64,000 nt of DNA from Bos javanicus (GCF_032452875.1 NC_083871.1:9647692-9711691), one strand, 5' to 3'; positions 11,219-22,439 are shown, numbered from the stretch's first letter. Notes: generated by a model not told the origin, from the letters alone. A program made the numbers and translations.

Positions 11219-11593
11219 TCCTTGACCTTCTGAATCTATCTTCCTCTCTCTATTTCTTCCATTTTCCAAAGCCACAAGATAAGAAAGAGTCATTGGGACT
11301 ACTAACTGTTGCAAATTTATAACATTGCAGGTCATGGGAAGGACATATTGAACTTTGTTTTCTTCTTTATCCTGACTCTCCCAAGTATGTTCCAGGATAC
11401 CAGAATTTTTGCTTATGATCTGAGAAGATTTGTAGCCTTGGTTTAAATACTGATCTAAAATGTTGGTAGGACCATTATAAGAGGCTGCTAAATCTGTAGA
11501 AGGGGGCATCTGTAGGATGTTGAGGAGTGCACTTGAGTGGGACCAAAATTTTTCAGACCTGTTAGGCTTTTTGAGTAGCTGCAAATTATTCAT
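11162..11593 (-). CDS. 143-codon open frame of unknown nature
   Basis: An ATG-to-stop frame on the minus strand. Its last ~19 codons read through the MER5-like remnant; the rest lies in sequence that I do not recognise. The predicted protein has no signal peptide, membrane segment or repeat, and no motif I can name. No promoter or splice signals were identified. A frame of this size is possible by chance in 64 kb. It could also be a piece of an old retroelement that I failed to recognise. Function unknown; most likely not a gene. Confidence 0.12.
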   Translation of the reverse strand: MNNLQLLKKPNRSEKFWSHSSALLNILQMPPSTDLAASYNGPTNILDQYLNQGYKSSQIISKNSGILEHTWESQDKEENKVQYVLPMTCNVINLQQLVVPMTLSYLVALENGRNRERKIDSEGQGWCFLYFNVLMNLPETLLN

Positions 11594-11689
11594 AGCCTTA
11601 GATAATAAGAAAACACAACAGAGGGTCTCTAAAATTAGTGCAATTCACTAGTGAATATTCATACTACTACTTGCTCTGAGAAATGTAGT
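11219..11689. other. Unassigned DNA
   Basis: No recognised repeat. It is covered for the most part by the minus-strand open frame described at 11162-11593. Confidence 0.4.
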
Positions 11690-11905
11690 AGAATGTTTAG
11701 GCACACCAAAAGGCTCCAGAGACGGTCTGGATTCAAATCCTACATATTATTTCCTATGAGCTGTGTCAGCTTTGGTGAATTATTTAACCTCCCTGTGCCT
11801 CAGTTTCATCATTTAAAATAGGTATGATAACAGTACCTATGAAAAGTTTTAGAAGGATTAGAGTAATAAAGCCCTTGGAACCACATCTTGTACATAGTAA
11901 GCTTT
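11690..11905 (+). repeat. MIR SINE, near full length
   Basis: Ordered MIR blocks: ggattcaaatcctacatattatt, agctgtgtcagctttggtgaattatttaacctc, ctgtgcctcagtttcatcattt, ataacagtacctatg and catcttgtacatagtaagc. Confidence 0.85.
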
Positions 11906-12839
11906 GCAAAGACATATGAACGCAAACTTGAAAATATGGCTAATTTTCAACGTATTTTTGTAGGGCCTCAACATTTCTATAGTTCAGCTTATTTCAATCT
12001 GCTGTGCTATGACCAGGTACACAATTTCCCTTCCATTAGAGAGAAGAGGAACATCCCCATGGTTCTGTTTGTAACAATTAACACATGAAGCACTGGGAAG
12101 CATGATGAAGTGGGGCCAACACACACGGCCCCCAGAGGGCCTGAACGTGAGGCCCAGAGGCTATCTCTGTGTCCACAGGCAAACACCAGCTAGGGGGGAA
12201 ATTCAAAACATGCCTCCAGACTCCCGCATACACAGAAAGTCTTACCAGCATAAAACCAATTTGTGGCACTTCAATATTCAGAGATCATTGTTTTCAGAAT
12301 GATGAAGCATTTATCAAAAGCTGTCAAGGTACTGCACAAAATGAAGTTTGAAACTCGGTGCTTGGCAATTAAATCTCAGTAAATTGGCCAGTGTCAGTGC
12401 AATAAAGTGCAATATACAAATACTGCTTTTCCACTTAAATGAAAACCGAAGGGGAAAACCCACATAACGAGAGATTTTCAGATTTCAACACCCCTTCTCC
12501 ACCCAAGATATTGAAGATGGGATCAAATATATCGTGGTATGTATGCCTGTTGCACTTACAGGCTTTTCACACGCTGCCCTGTGAAGCCAGTTTCTCCCGT
12601 GTGCCATCAATTATTTCTTTGTTTTGCCTGGATGGTCCTTGCACCCTTCTCAAGGTGTGCTTCTGGGCAGTATGCGTATTTGAGATTTTTCCCTTCTCAT
12701 CCCTACTTGGCCATCTCGGGACCAAAACTGATTTGCAGGCAAAAGAAAACCACTGAAAATTTCATGACATTTATATTTAAAAAGCACATGGTAGTGGCTC
12801 AATTAGGTTTGCTTACCTAGGATTAAAACCTATTAACGT
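11906..12839. other. Single-copy DNA, no gene seen
   Basis: No recognised repeat. Two overlapping plus-strand frames near 12439-12820 (105 and 93 codons, different phases) carry no known motif and compete with each other, so neither is called. Confidence 0.45.
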
Positions 12840-13230
12840 TCCAGCATTTTCCTCTCTGTGAGATTCATTTCTGACTCGCGTGCGGTGACTTGCAGAGTGC
12901 TTCATTACAGCTCAGGGGCACAGCGATGCCATACAAGCCATTAAAAATGAGTTTGCAAGAGTACAAAAAAGAAACCTTTGTAGACGAGGGCCAATTTGTT
13001 TCGAAGGCAATGCACTGTTAGAGCATTCACAAAGCGGCAAGCATTAGCTCAGATTCAAGCTATGCCATTTTCACTCTTATTTTTAAATACCAAATGGAGA
13101 ACTGGGAGAGTCCTTTCTTCGTGACAGCAGCTTTAGTTTCTGCCCTTATTTTCTGCCATTATAGCTCCAGTTGAGCTGTATGAACAGCCCTGTTTTTCGC
13201 CTTGGATAAAAATCCACGAATCTATGTTTG
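12840..13230. other. Single-copy stretch with the look of a conserved non-coding element
   Basis: Free of repeats that I recognise. Base composition is even, CpGs are retained (ctcgcgtgcgg, gtagacgagg, tttcgaagg), and there are AT-rich homeobox-like words (gccattaaaaatgag, gcattagctcag). This is a judgement by appearance only; conservation cannot be tested here. Confidence 0.25.
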
Positions 13231-13605
13231 GCCAGGGTCCTAAGGAGAGTCATTGTATTCTCTACCCCTCAGTTTCTTTATATTCAAAATATCTCACATA
13301 CCAGGCTCACAGGATGGCTGGGACGGATGAGAGAGCTAGTGAATATAAATTTTATAAGTAAAAATCAGAAGGCAGGTAGAGCACAAAGAATTATTTCTGC
13401 TGTTATTAAAGCAGGCAAATTTATAGTTTGCCACCTCAAGATCCCCTACTGCTTGTCTTAATTTATTAATATTTAACTTGGTTTTGATTAATCCTGTTAT
13501 TATTTGCATATTCACTCTATCTACAAGTTCCAAGATAAAGACCTTTGGATCAGAGTTTCTCATTCCCAGTATTCTCAACATATTAGACTGGATAACCTCT
13601 TTTGA
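13231..13605. other. Single-copy DNA, no gene seen
   Basis: No repeat family recognised. Short AT-rich stretches only. Confidence 0.45.
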
Positions 13606-13835
13606 GGGGGGAAGCCTTTCCCTTCTCCAGGGGATCTTCCCAACCCAGGGATCAAACCCAGGTCTCCTGCATTGCAGGCAGATTCTTTACCAGCTGAGCC
13701 ACAAGGGAAGCCCAAGAATACAGGAGTGGGCAGCCTATCCCTTCTCTAGAGGATCTTCCCAACCCAGGAATCAAACCAGGGTCTCCTGCTGCACTGCAGA
13801 TGGATTCTTTACCAACTAAGCTATCAGGAAAGCCC
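13606..13835 (-). mobile_element. Bov-tA-derived SINE with two tRNA-like heads
   Basis: In reverse orientation, two tRNA-derived heads follow each other (about 13626-13714 and 13742-13835). Each ends in a 'gagccac/agctatc...ggaagccc' terminus, with a short BOV-A piece (aagaatacaggagtgggcagcctatccc) between them. The same order occurs at 48277-48599, so this is a dimeric subfamily, not a chance adjacency. Confidence 0.85.
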
Positions 13836-14879
13836 TTGTCCTATGCATCTTAGGATATTTCATAGACTCCTTGACCTCTACCCATTCGATGCTAGCATCC
13901 CTCCCTGCTACCCAACTGTAACAACCAAATATGTCTCCAGATAATGCCAAATGTCCCTGGTGGACAAAATCACAAAGTAGAGAACCACTTCTTTGGAGTT
14001 AATCAAACCAGTATTGTCACTGGTTGCATTTAGTATTAGTGGAGAACAGCAAGAGCAATTTAGCTAGTGAAAGCTACAGAAACCAGTGGGAACACCCTCA
14101 GATCATGTCACAATTTGTACAAGGCAGATAGGAACCAACCCTGAAAGCTAAAAGTGGCCCCTAAAGTCAAGAATGAGGCTGATGCTGTCAATAGAAATTT
14201 TAGATCAGAATGTGGGAGGAGATAGGAGTGGCTCAGAATGGTTCCCAGAACTGCAAGCATGTATCTACCTAACAATAGAAAGTTCCTCTCCTCTCCAGAG
14301 GCCTGAGGAAAAAAAAGTGCAGAGGACAGCTGTTCAAAGGTAAGAGGAAGACAGAGAAGGGAAAGGGCTTCCGTGTTGGGCAGAGGGTGACTGAAGAGGA
14401 AAGAAGACACAGGAAAATAAAACAAGAAAAGTGAAAAATAAAATGAGAGAAGGAAGAGCAGGAAAGAAACAAATCTGACAATGAACCCAGAGGAAAGAAA
14501 TGGGAGGAAAGCCTAGAGATATACAGAGAGTCTTGCTTCTGAGCTTACCTGGACCTACCTGAACCTGTGCTCTGCCTCCCACTTTGTAACTGTCTCCCTC
14601 CCATTGCTGATGTGGCCCTCTGCAATGGTAATGTGACAATCACTGTGAATTGTAGCACACAAGTTAAAAGTAAGAGTGATAAAATAACTGCTGTTGCAAT
14701 ATTTTGTTAATTAATAAACATAAAAATGTGCAAATCATGGTATCAACAACAGAAAATAGGAGAGGGGCAAGTAAATATGTAAAACTCTCTTATGCAATTG
14801 AAGTTAAACAGTTATCAGTTTAAATTAGGCTGTTATAAATATGAAGTGCATTTTGAAAGCCTCCTGGTGATCATCAAGT
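13836..14879. other. Single-copy DNA, no gene seen
   Basis: Includes a purine-rich strand at 14300-14520. That block generates Leu/Ser/Phe-rich minus-strand frames (14108-14639), which are composition artefacts. Confidence 0.45.
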
Positions 14880-15655
14880 AAACAAATAGAAACACAAATG
14901 ACAAAGAGAAAAGAATTAAAGCATAACACTGCAAAAAGTCATCAATTCACAAAGAAAGACAAGAGAGGAACTACAAAACAATCAAAAAGCAATTAACAAA
15001 ATGTCAATAGTAAATCCTTATAGTTATGCTAGATGTTAATGGTTAAATTCTCCAATTAAAAGACAGAGTGGCTGGATAGGGAAACAAGATCCAACCCTAT
15101 GTTGCCTATAAGAGATTCATTTAAGCTTTCTTTATTGACACTCACGGGCTGAAAGTAAATGGATGGCAAAAGATTTTCCATAAAATTAAAATCATAGTAG
15201 ATCAACTATACTCCAATAAGTTTTAAAGAAAGAAACAGTAAAAAAAATTATAAATGAAACAGGACACATTACAACTAGTACCTCAGAAATACAAAGGATC
15301 ACAAGAGAATATGAAAATTATATACAAATTAAATAATTTAGAAAAATGGATAAATTCCTAGAAACATACAACTTATCAAGACTGAATCATGAAGTAATAG
15401 AAAATCTGAACAGACCAATAATGAGCAAGGAGATTGAATCAGTAATGTAAAATTTCCCAACAAATCAAAGCCCTGGACCAGATGGCTTCACTGGTGAATT
15501 TTATCAAATACTGAAACAATTTTTCCAATCCTTCTTAAACTCTTCCAAAAAAATTGAAAAGGAAGGAGCACTTCAAAACTCATTTTATGAGACCAGTTAT
15601 TACTCTGATACTAAAACCAGATAAGGATGCTACAAAAAAGAAAATTACAGGACAA
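14880..15655 (+). pseudogene. L1 ORF2 relic (LINE reverse-transcriptase region)
   Basis: Broken reading fragments follow the L1 ORF2 order. One block corresponds to the stretch after the endonuclease (aaaagacagagtggctggat...). Around 15345-15500 another matches the segment leading to the RT domain, including the PGPDGF-like block at about 15472-15487. Many stops and indels. It is an ancient, immobile L1M copy. Confidence 0.75.
15196..15232 (+). repeat. Possible short L1 3'-tail nested in the L1 ORF2 relic
   Basis: The segment gatcaactatactccaata plus an A-rich tail resembles the very end of L1 elements, but sits inside ORF2-like sequence. No clear target duplication seen. Confidence 0.4.
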
Positions 15656-16307
15656 ATATACAGATTCACAGATATATAGACTCACAATTAAATTGGGAAA
15701 ATATGGTCTAGAATTACTAGACCACACAATTATTGTGTGGGTGGGCAACTGTACCCACACTAAGGAAGTTCTTCTCTTGGCTTAGTGTCAGGGAGGTAGG
15801 CAGAAAAAGTAAGAAATTATGAGATCTGAGACAATGTATATTAGTGTTCTTTAGAAAAGCATAAATAGTCCTCAGTTTTCAGCCATTCCTGGAAACTGAG
15901 TCATAAAGAAGATCATGTTTCCCACTAGAAAAATTGAATAATTGGTGGTTGCATTCCTGACCAAATATTCAGCAGCAGGAAAACCATAAATATGAATGAC
16001 AACATGTCTTAGCCATCAATGATAAACTCTCAAATTATTTAAAACACTTGGCTGAAGCCCCCAGAAAAAATAGGTTGAAATGTATTGCTTGTCCTAAACA
16101 AGAACACTCTGTACTTCAAAACAATAATACAGAACAGACTGATGAATTAATAAATATTTGTTGTGTAAGGCATGATTACTGATGCTGAAAAAAATTCAAA
16201 AGGTGATTCCTAACCCCAAGAAGCTGACAGTCTCATCAGGAAAATTTACATAAGTAATTAAAATACAATATAGGAAGGGTTTAGTACCAGAAGAGGAATG
16301 CCTGTAA
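15656..16307. other. Single-copy DNA, no gene seen
   Basis: Contains the palindrome-like ccacacaattattgtgtgg near 15722-15740. No repeat family or exon recognised. Confidence 0.45.
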
Positions 16308-16515
16308 CAGGCAGAATTTATGAATACTTCCTATGTGCCTGGCATTGTTTGAATTGCTTTATCCACATGAACTCATTTAGTAGTCAAATAAGCTTGTGAG
16401 GTAGGTGCTAATCTTAGCTCCTTTTTTCAGATGAGAAAATGGAAGCAGAATCATTAGACCAGACGACTCAGGTGTGATAGAGGTAAAGTTAAACCCACAC
16501 AGTCTCGCTCCAGAA
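16308..16515 (+). repeat. MIR SINE remnant
   Basis: Has cctatgtgcctggcattg, aactcatttagtagtc, gtgaggtaggtgctaat and cagatgagaaaatgg...aaacccacacagtct in MIR order. Confidence 0.75.
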
Positions 16516-16715
16516 TCACATTCTTAAAACAATCCTATACTGATTCTCAGAAGAACAGAGCTATAGGAGCGAACCCCTGAACAGATTACTTTTGTCTGGT
16601 GGAGAATCCAAAGACCACCTGGGATTTGTGTTGGACCTAGAAGAATAGATAGCTCTTGAATTTGCAGAAATATGGAGGATAGCATTGCCAGGGAAGAAAA
16701 AAATGGTTGGGAGAT

Positions 16716-17195
16716 TGTTGCTATTGTTCAGTTGCTAAGTCATGTCTGACTTTGTGACCCGATGGACTGCAGTGTGCCAGGCTCCTCTGCCCTCCACTGT
16801 CTCCCAGAGTTTGCTCAAATTCATGTTCATTGAGTCAGTGATGCTATCTACCTTTCTCACCCTCTCATCAAGTGGCCAAAGTATTGGAGCTTCAGCATCA
16901 GTCCTTCCAGTGAATATTCAGGGTTAGATTTCCTTTAGGATTGTCTTGTTTGATTTCCTTGCAGTCCAAGAGACTCTTAAGAGTCTTATCCAACATCACA
17001 ATTCAAAAACATAAATTCTTTGACACTCAGCCTTCTTTATGGTCCAACTTTCACATCCATACATGGCTACTGGAAAAAAAAAATAGCTTTGACGATAGGG
17101 ACCTTTGCTGGCAAAATAATGTCTCTGCTTTTTAATGTGCTGTCTAGGTTTGTCATAGCTTTCCCTTCAAGGAGCAAGTGTTTTTTAATTTCATG
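16716..17195 (-). mobile_element. BovB (RTE) LINE 3' end
   Basis: Reverse-oriented BovB. The left end (ttgttcagttgctaagtcatgtctgac) is the 3' terminus. The body carries the complement of the reverse-transcriptase C-terminal coding part with several stops. The right end (gacatt/agcttt...aattt) reaches the catgaaattaaaa... segment upstream of the RT C-terminus. It is 5' truncated and inactive. Confidence 0.9.
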
Positions 17196-17449
17196 TGAAA
17201 CATGGGCAAGTATTGTACCTAGAATCCCTTTATTGATCTTTATTCAGAGAATAGAGTATGTTTCAAAGAAGGCCCCTCACCCTTACCTGTCTTGTAGCCT
17301 CTAAATTGGGGTTGGCATCCCCAATCACCTAGTGCCTGAGAGAATTCAGAACATAATCTAAGATTCCCTTCTCTACTCCATCACCCACACAACTTTCAAG
17401 TCCTCTTCCTCTTTCCTCTCGAGCCCCACCGCCTCTGTGTAAGCCCTAT
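17196..17449. other. Short single-copy segment
   Basis: Nothing recognised apart from pyrimidine-rich sequence near 17365-17440. Confidence 0.4.
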
Positions 17450-18130
17450 GACTCCCCACCTGAACTATAAGGTAGTCACCTACTTTAAGTCTCCATCTTC
17501 AATCCCAAAACCGTTCAATCTAGTCTCCATCTCAGTGTCAGAAGATCTTTCTAAATATTATCTGGTCACAGTGCTTCCCCACCTATATAGGAAGAATCCA
17601 AATTTGCTACTGAGGCATAAAAACCCACTTCTGATCAGTTCCTACCTAGTTACGTCTTCTGCCACTTCCCCATAGGTAACCCATGTTCAGCTGCACTGAA
17701 CTTCTTGTTCTCCAAAAGGTAAAAGCTTTCTCTACAGACAGAGATGGTGAAGGACAGGGAAGCCTGGCATGCTGCAGTCCATGGGGTTGCAAAGAGTCAG
17801 ACACAACAGAGCGACTGAACAACAGACAGCTCTATACCCTAAAAATTCTTCCCCAATCACTCCTCCAACCATCCACCTCTGAAAATTCCTGTTCAAGTGA
17901 TTCAGCCTGCATTCTTCTTCTGGAAATCTTCAATGACCACCTCATGCAGGCAAGGCATTTTGTCTAGGTTCCCACAGAGTGTTATTTGAGGCTCTATTTC
18001 CCACATCATATTGTAATTGTTTTTACATGCTTCACTCACCAGACTGTAAACCCTTTAGAGGCTTTGCAGCTCATTCTTACCTGTATTTCCCCTGCTTACC
18101 CCAGTTTTGGTAAGTAAGGGAATGATTTAT
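17450..18130 (+). repeat. L2 LINE 3' part, split by a BovB tail
   Basis: L2-like blocks run in order: tatctggtcacagtgcttcccc, cctatataggaagaatcc, ttctgccacttcccc and cactgaacttcttgttc. After an insertion come ttcttctggaaatcttc, tgtaattgtttttacatgc and cagactgtaaaccc. Diverged; the 3' end lacks the usual AATAAATATTTG tail. Confidence 0.6.
17742..17821 (+). mobile_element. 80-bp BovB 3'-end insertion inside L2
   Basis: Only the last part of BovB: gatggtgaaggacagggaagcctggcatg through the cggacacaac-type end and gactgaacaa. Flanking acagacag at 17734-17741 and 17822-17829 is an exact 8-bp duplication, so this is a complete short insertion. Confidence 0.8.
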
Positions 18131-18859
18131 TGGGTTCTAGAATTCTGGGATCACGGACACACACCCAGGTCCAGCCTATCTTAACCACCCTCTTCTTTAA
18201 TGGAAGGCTAATTACCTCCTCAACTGGCTCTCTTCTTAAATTAGGATAGCAAGATAAATACATATTATTATCATTACTAATATCTTTCTATTAACACTTT
18301 CCAAACTGCTGGACAGAGAAGCTAGTTTAAAATGTTTAAAACCTGGTTAATCCAGATCAAAGAAAGAGATTTATACTTTTTATTTAAATCCAAGGTGTAC
18401 CAAATCCTTGAGAACTAACAAAGACGTCTTTGTAGCAAATGGAGGGTCACAATCATAAGATTGACGTACAGATTCTGTTCATAATCTGGAAATATAAATT
18501 GATTTTTTAAATATATCTTGGCCATTCTAGTTATTTAATTGTTCCAGTGATTTTCCTATGACATCTGCTTTGTGTTTGCGTCCCTTCCTCCCTAACTTAA
18601 GTCCAGTCTACCCACACCCTCAGCTGAGTAGCTACAGGATCCCCTCTCCTTCTCTGTTTTTATGTGTGGGGTTGCACTTTCTTCTCCACTGCAAACCCCA
18701 CAGCTTCCTGGGACTCCTCGACCCTCCAGCATGCAGGTGTGACTTCTCATCTTGCCCCAAAGCTGACTGATAGTGGGCCTTGCTTTGAGGCTGGTGGTGA
18801 TGGTGTTTAGTACTAATGAGACTACCTACTGGGAGCAGTCACCATCAATGACAGAGCAG
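18131..18859. other. Single-copy DNA, no gene seen
   Basis: No recognised repeat. Short frames in the CT-rich segment 18558-18770 have no support. Confidence 0.45.
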
Positions 18860-19390
18860 GAGCAGTAATATTTTTTGAACATGTGCTATGCTCCAGACAC
18901 AATGCTTTTGAACTGTGGTGCTGGAGAAGACTCTTGAGAGTCCCTTGGAAAGCAAGGAGATCAAACCAGTCAATATTAAAGGAAACCAATCCTGAATATT
19001 CATTGGAAGGACTGATGCTGAAGCTGAAGCTCCAATACTTTGGAAGCTCCAATACTTTGGAAGCTCCAATACTCATTGGAAGACCGTGCTGCTGGGAAAG
19101 ATTGAGGGCAAGAGGAGACGGGAGCAACAGAGGATGAGATGTTTGGGTGGCATCACCAACCACTCAGTGGACATTAGTTTGACCAAACTCTGAGAGATGG
19201 TAAAGGACAGGGAGGGCTGGCATGCTGCAGTCCATGGAGTCTCCAAGAGCCGGACATGACTTAGCAACTGTACAACAACAAGACAATCTTCCTGTGGATC
19301 ATCACTCTTAAACTCTCATAGCATTCCTATGAAAGCTAGTAAGTGAAAGAACTCAAGTCAAACTCACACCTGTCTGATTACAGAACAAAG
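18860..19390 (+). repeat. MIR remnant split by a BovB insertion
   Basis: Left part, about 18860-18900: ttttgaacatgtgctatgctccagaca. Right part, about 19284-19390: ctctcatagcattcctatgaa and ctcaagtcaaactcacacctgtctga. These read as the two halves of one MIR when the BovB piece between them is removed. Confidence 0.65.
18902..19281 (+). mobile_element. BovB (RTE) LINE 3' end with local rearrangement
   Basis: Encodes the diverged C-terminal end of the RTE reverse transcriptase (FELWCWRRLLRV-like segment near 18907) and ends in the standard 3' terminus with an ACAACAACAA tail. The gctccaatactttgg segment is locally triplicated (19027-19079) and the sequence after it is shortened. Stops interrupt the frame; inactive. 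Confidence 0.9.
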
Positions 19391-19401
19391 CAGCAGCTCC
19401 A

Positions 19402-19606
19402 CGACTTCCCTGGTGGTCCAGTGGTTAAGAATCTGCCTTCCAATGCACGGGTCTCGAGTTCGATCCTAGTCAGGGAACTAAGATCCCACATGTTGCAAGG
19501 CAACTAAGCCCAGGTGCTGCGACTGAAGGATCCTGCAGCCACAACGAAGGTGCTGAGTGCTGCCACTAAGACCAGACACAGTCAAATAAACAAGTAAATC
19601 TTAAAA
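19402..19606 (+). mobile_element. CHR-type tRNA-derived SINE
   Basis: Forward CHR element. The head is acttccctggtggtccagtggttaagaatctgcc, then ggttcgatcc-like box B, and the body has a deletion relative to the longest CHR forms. It ends aagaccagacacagtcaaataaac. Confidence 0.9.
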
Positions 19607-20284
19607 ACAGAAGAGGGAAGTAACTCTTCGGTGGAGCTTATACAGGGTAAATGCGAGAAGTTGTACCTCTCCTCCCCAAGCAGGTTGCCAGCTCTCCAGC
19701 CCCTCTTATCTTCTCACTGCCTATCTCCCTGCTGGAACACGCATTACTGCTATGGTCACTGTTTCCTTTCCTCTGCATTTATACCTTTTCACTTTGCCAG
19801 AAACTCCTGACTCCTATTGCCATTTTGGTTGACCCTCTTTTCTGCATCTTTGTTTTGTGATCCAAGGATTATCTCTGCTAATTAGAAGTATTACAACAAC
19901 AACAATAACCTTTCTTCATTATCGTTTTGCAAAGAAACAGAATTTTTAACACCAAACTAGGCAGTCTCAGATTAAAGAATAATTTTTCAAATGGAATAGA
20001 TTTACCTTTATAAAAAATATATCTAGGCTAGATTCATCTCCCAGCAAACTATTAATGCTAAAGCCATGTGGCCTCCATAACTTCAACACTTGGATTTAAA
20101 AGTAAACTTGGAACGAACTCACAAGCTTTCCTGTGGCAACCAGCCCTGCTACCCATCCTGCCAGAGAGATGCCTCCACCACTCAGGCCTCAGTGAGCTCA
20201 AGACTCAGGGGAAATTTAAAGTAGCTTCTCTTCTCAAAACAGTAAACATTCTTGGCTAGGCTCACCTCCCCATGTCTTTCATGT
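19607..20284. other. Single-copy DNA, no gene seen
   Basis: CT-rich segment at 19665-19860 gives a short Leu/Pro-rich frame that is not called. No named repeat. Confidence 0.4.
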
Positions 20285-20500
20285 CATTTATTCTTCAGAG
20301 AGTAAACTGCTCTTTTTCTCAGTTACTTCTGGACCTTACACATACTCTGTTCCTTTTATATGATTTTGTGGTCATGGTTGGTTTGTCTCCTCCACTGGAC
20401 CGTGGGCTCTTTGAGGACAAGGATGCAGTTCACCTCACTTTGCTTCCACAGCACCTCGCATACAGTAGGGCCTAGCATACAGTAGACCTTCAATCTGACT
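20285..20500 (+). repeat. L2 LINE 3' end
   Basis: Terminal L2 blocks: tctcctccactggaccgtgggctctttgaggacaaggatgcagtt, then cacagcacctcgcatacagtagg and a repeated tagcatacagtagaccttcaat. Confidence 0.7.
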
Positions 20501-21324
20501 GGTGAACAGACTGATCCTTCACAGTAGAGAAACCAGTTCACTAAATAAATGAGAGAAACAGAGTTCAATGAAGTGCTTTGCAGAACAATTGTGTTTATAC
20601 TTTAAGATGGCAATCATTTTTGAAACACAGTATTGAAACTGTCTTATTTTCAATAAACAGTAGGTAAACATTGAATTCCTAGATCTACCCCTTTCCCACT
20701 GGATGCCCCCTAGCAAAGGAACAAAGCTAGAGACCAGAGGATCCTATTGCAGTCATTATCCTCTACAGAGAACAGTAAGCATGGACTCTCACCAGTCACA
20801 ACGGCGGCTAGAGATTTGCTAGTCACGGATAAGTCCGTGTGGAGTTAAAGCTATGTCTTGTTCCCTTTGGGAGGCCTCACTACTTAGTATGTCATCAGAG
20901 AACATTTACTAAATAATGGATAGATCCAATCTTTTGGGAGGACCATGAGTGTCCGAGTTTCTGAGAGTAGAAATAATAACCTTCAGTGTCTTTGTTTGGA
21001 AGTGGTAGACAGGAGAGGGAAGAAGATGAGAAAAGGATGAGCTGATGAGTGTATCTGATGCTCAGCAACAGCGATCTCACCTGAAATAAAGATAGCGTTT
21101 CCAGCCTGAGCATCCACATTGACCAAAGGCTGTCTGCACTCAGTCACCCAGAGTCAGTACTTGCTTAATGCGTAAGTCAAGAAACACCAAGGACACGAAA
21201 TCTATGCTTAATCACTCTCTTCCATCTTCTCTTCTCCCTGGTTTCTATCTTCTCTATTTCTTAGAGTGATTTGTATTTATTCAAATTCTAGAATTAAATA
21301 TTCTGTCTGCAACACCACTGGCTG
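20501..21324. other. Single-copy DNA, no gene seen
   Basis: No recognised repeat or exon. Contains ggataagtccgtgtgg near 20828 and other CpG-bearing words, but nothing diagnostic. Confidence 0.45.
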
Positions 21325-21575
21325 CATTTTGAAGTTCCAACCACATGCCAGGTACTATTCTAGGCTCTGTGTACACTATGATGAAGAAAACAAAGGTCAT
21401 CCTCAATTTCATGGAGCTTATATTCCGGTGGGGGAATGAACAAGGAAACAAATATATGCACAAAACTTTAGAGAAAAACTATGAAGAAAGTACAGCACAG
21501 TAATGGAATAAAGAGTAACTGAGAAGGTAAGGTATGGTCACCCTGTAAATATGATGGCCAGGGAAGATGCTTTTG
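21325..21575 (+). repeat. Ancient dispersed mammalian repeat (family unresolved)
   Basis: Shows acatgccaggtactattctaggctctgtg, cctcaatttcatggagcttatattccggtgggg, aatgaacaaggaaac and a trailing ggccagggaagatgcttttg. It is the best preserved of the copies of this repeat in the window. Confidence 0.6.
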
Positions 21576-22439
21576 AAGCAATTCCAGTGGTGAAAAGAGC
21601 AACACTTTCTCTCCGCCCCAGCCAACTTGCTCAAAGATGTTTGTTAATCAAAGGATCATTCTCAGTTATATTTCCCTTCAGGGAAGGGTTTATGTCAAAG
21701 TACAGTGACATATAGAGAAGATTTTCTGTAAATTACCATTGCCTAATTAATTCCACTCTGATGTTCACTTAGGAGCTTGTTATCTAGAAAAACCACTGGG
21801 TTGTCCCAGTGAATCTCTGACAGCTGCACGAGAAACTTACTCGTTATCAAAGATTTACCCAAGTACCAGAGATCATCTGACAATGTGTTTTACTTTCAAT
21901 CACCCTAAATGCTCTTCACCCACTGGGATATTGTCTGTTGACATCCAACATCTGTTGTTCACTTCCAAACACTAATCCCTGTGGTGTGTCCTTTGGGTGA
22001 TCAAGCTTACTCTAAAGCCACTATAAAAAATTTAAGAAGATTGGAACTCTCCTATTTTTCCATTGACATTTTTACCCCTCGTTTGATTTCAACTTGATTT
22101 GCTTTTCCCTTTGCTTTCTTCTTTTTTTTTTTTTCTCTTTTATTTCTTTCTTCAGGTAGGACTTTTCCTTTCATCCAGGCATACCACACAGTGCTGGCCA
22201 TGTGCTTTTAAACTTATAAAACACAGAATTTGAGCCATTTTTTAAAAGAAAAAATCCAGTGTACTAGCATTATTTTATTTAAAAAATAAAATTTTAAAAG
22301 GTCAAATTTATTTTCCTGGGCAAGACATATTTTTCATCTTTAGGGTCTTTCAAAAGTTCTACTTCAGAGGCTCTCTTGGGTGTCAGGAACCTCTCCTTCC
22401 TTAATGCCCTTTGAAGTTAGGAGTTTAAACCAAGGATAA
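21576..22439. other. Single-copy DNA, no gene seen
   Basis: Contains poly-T near 22121-22134 and an AT-rich block at 22260-22310. No repeat family or exon recognised. Confidence 0.45.

Noticed and set aside
12439..12820. Two overlapping plus-strand frames (105 and 93 codons)
   Set aside because: Different phases over the same DNA, no domain, no splice or promoter support.
14108..14639. Overlapping Leu/Phe/Ser-rich minus frames
   Set aside because: Produced by a purine-rich plus strand; three phases are open at once and no motif is present.
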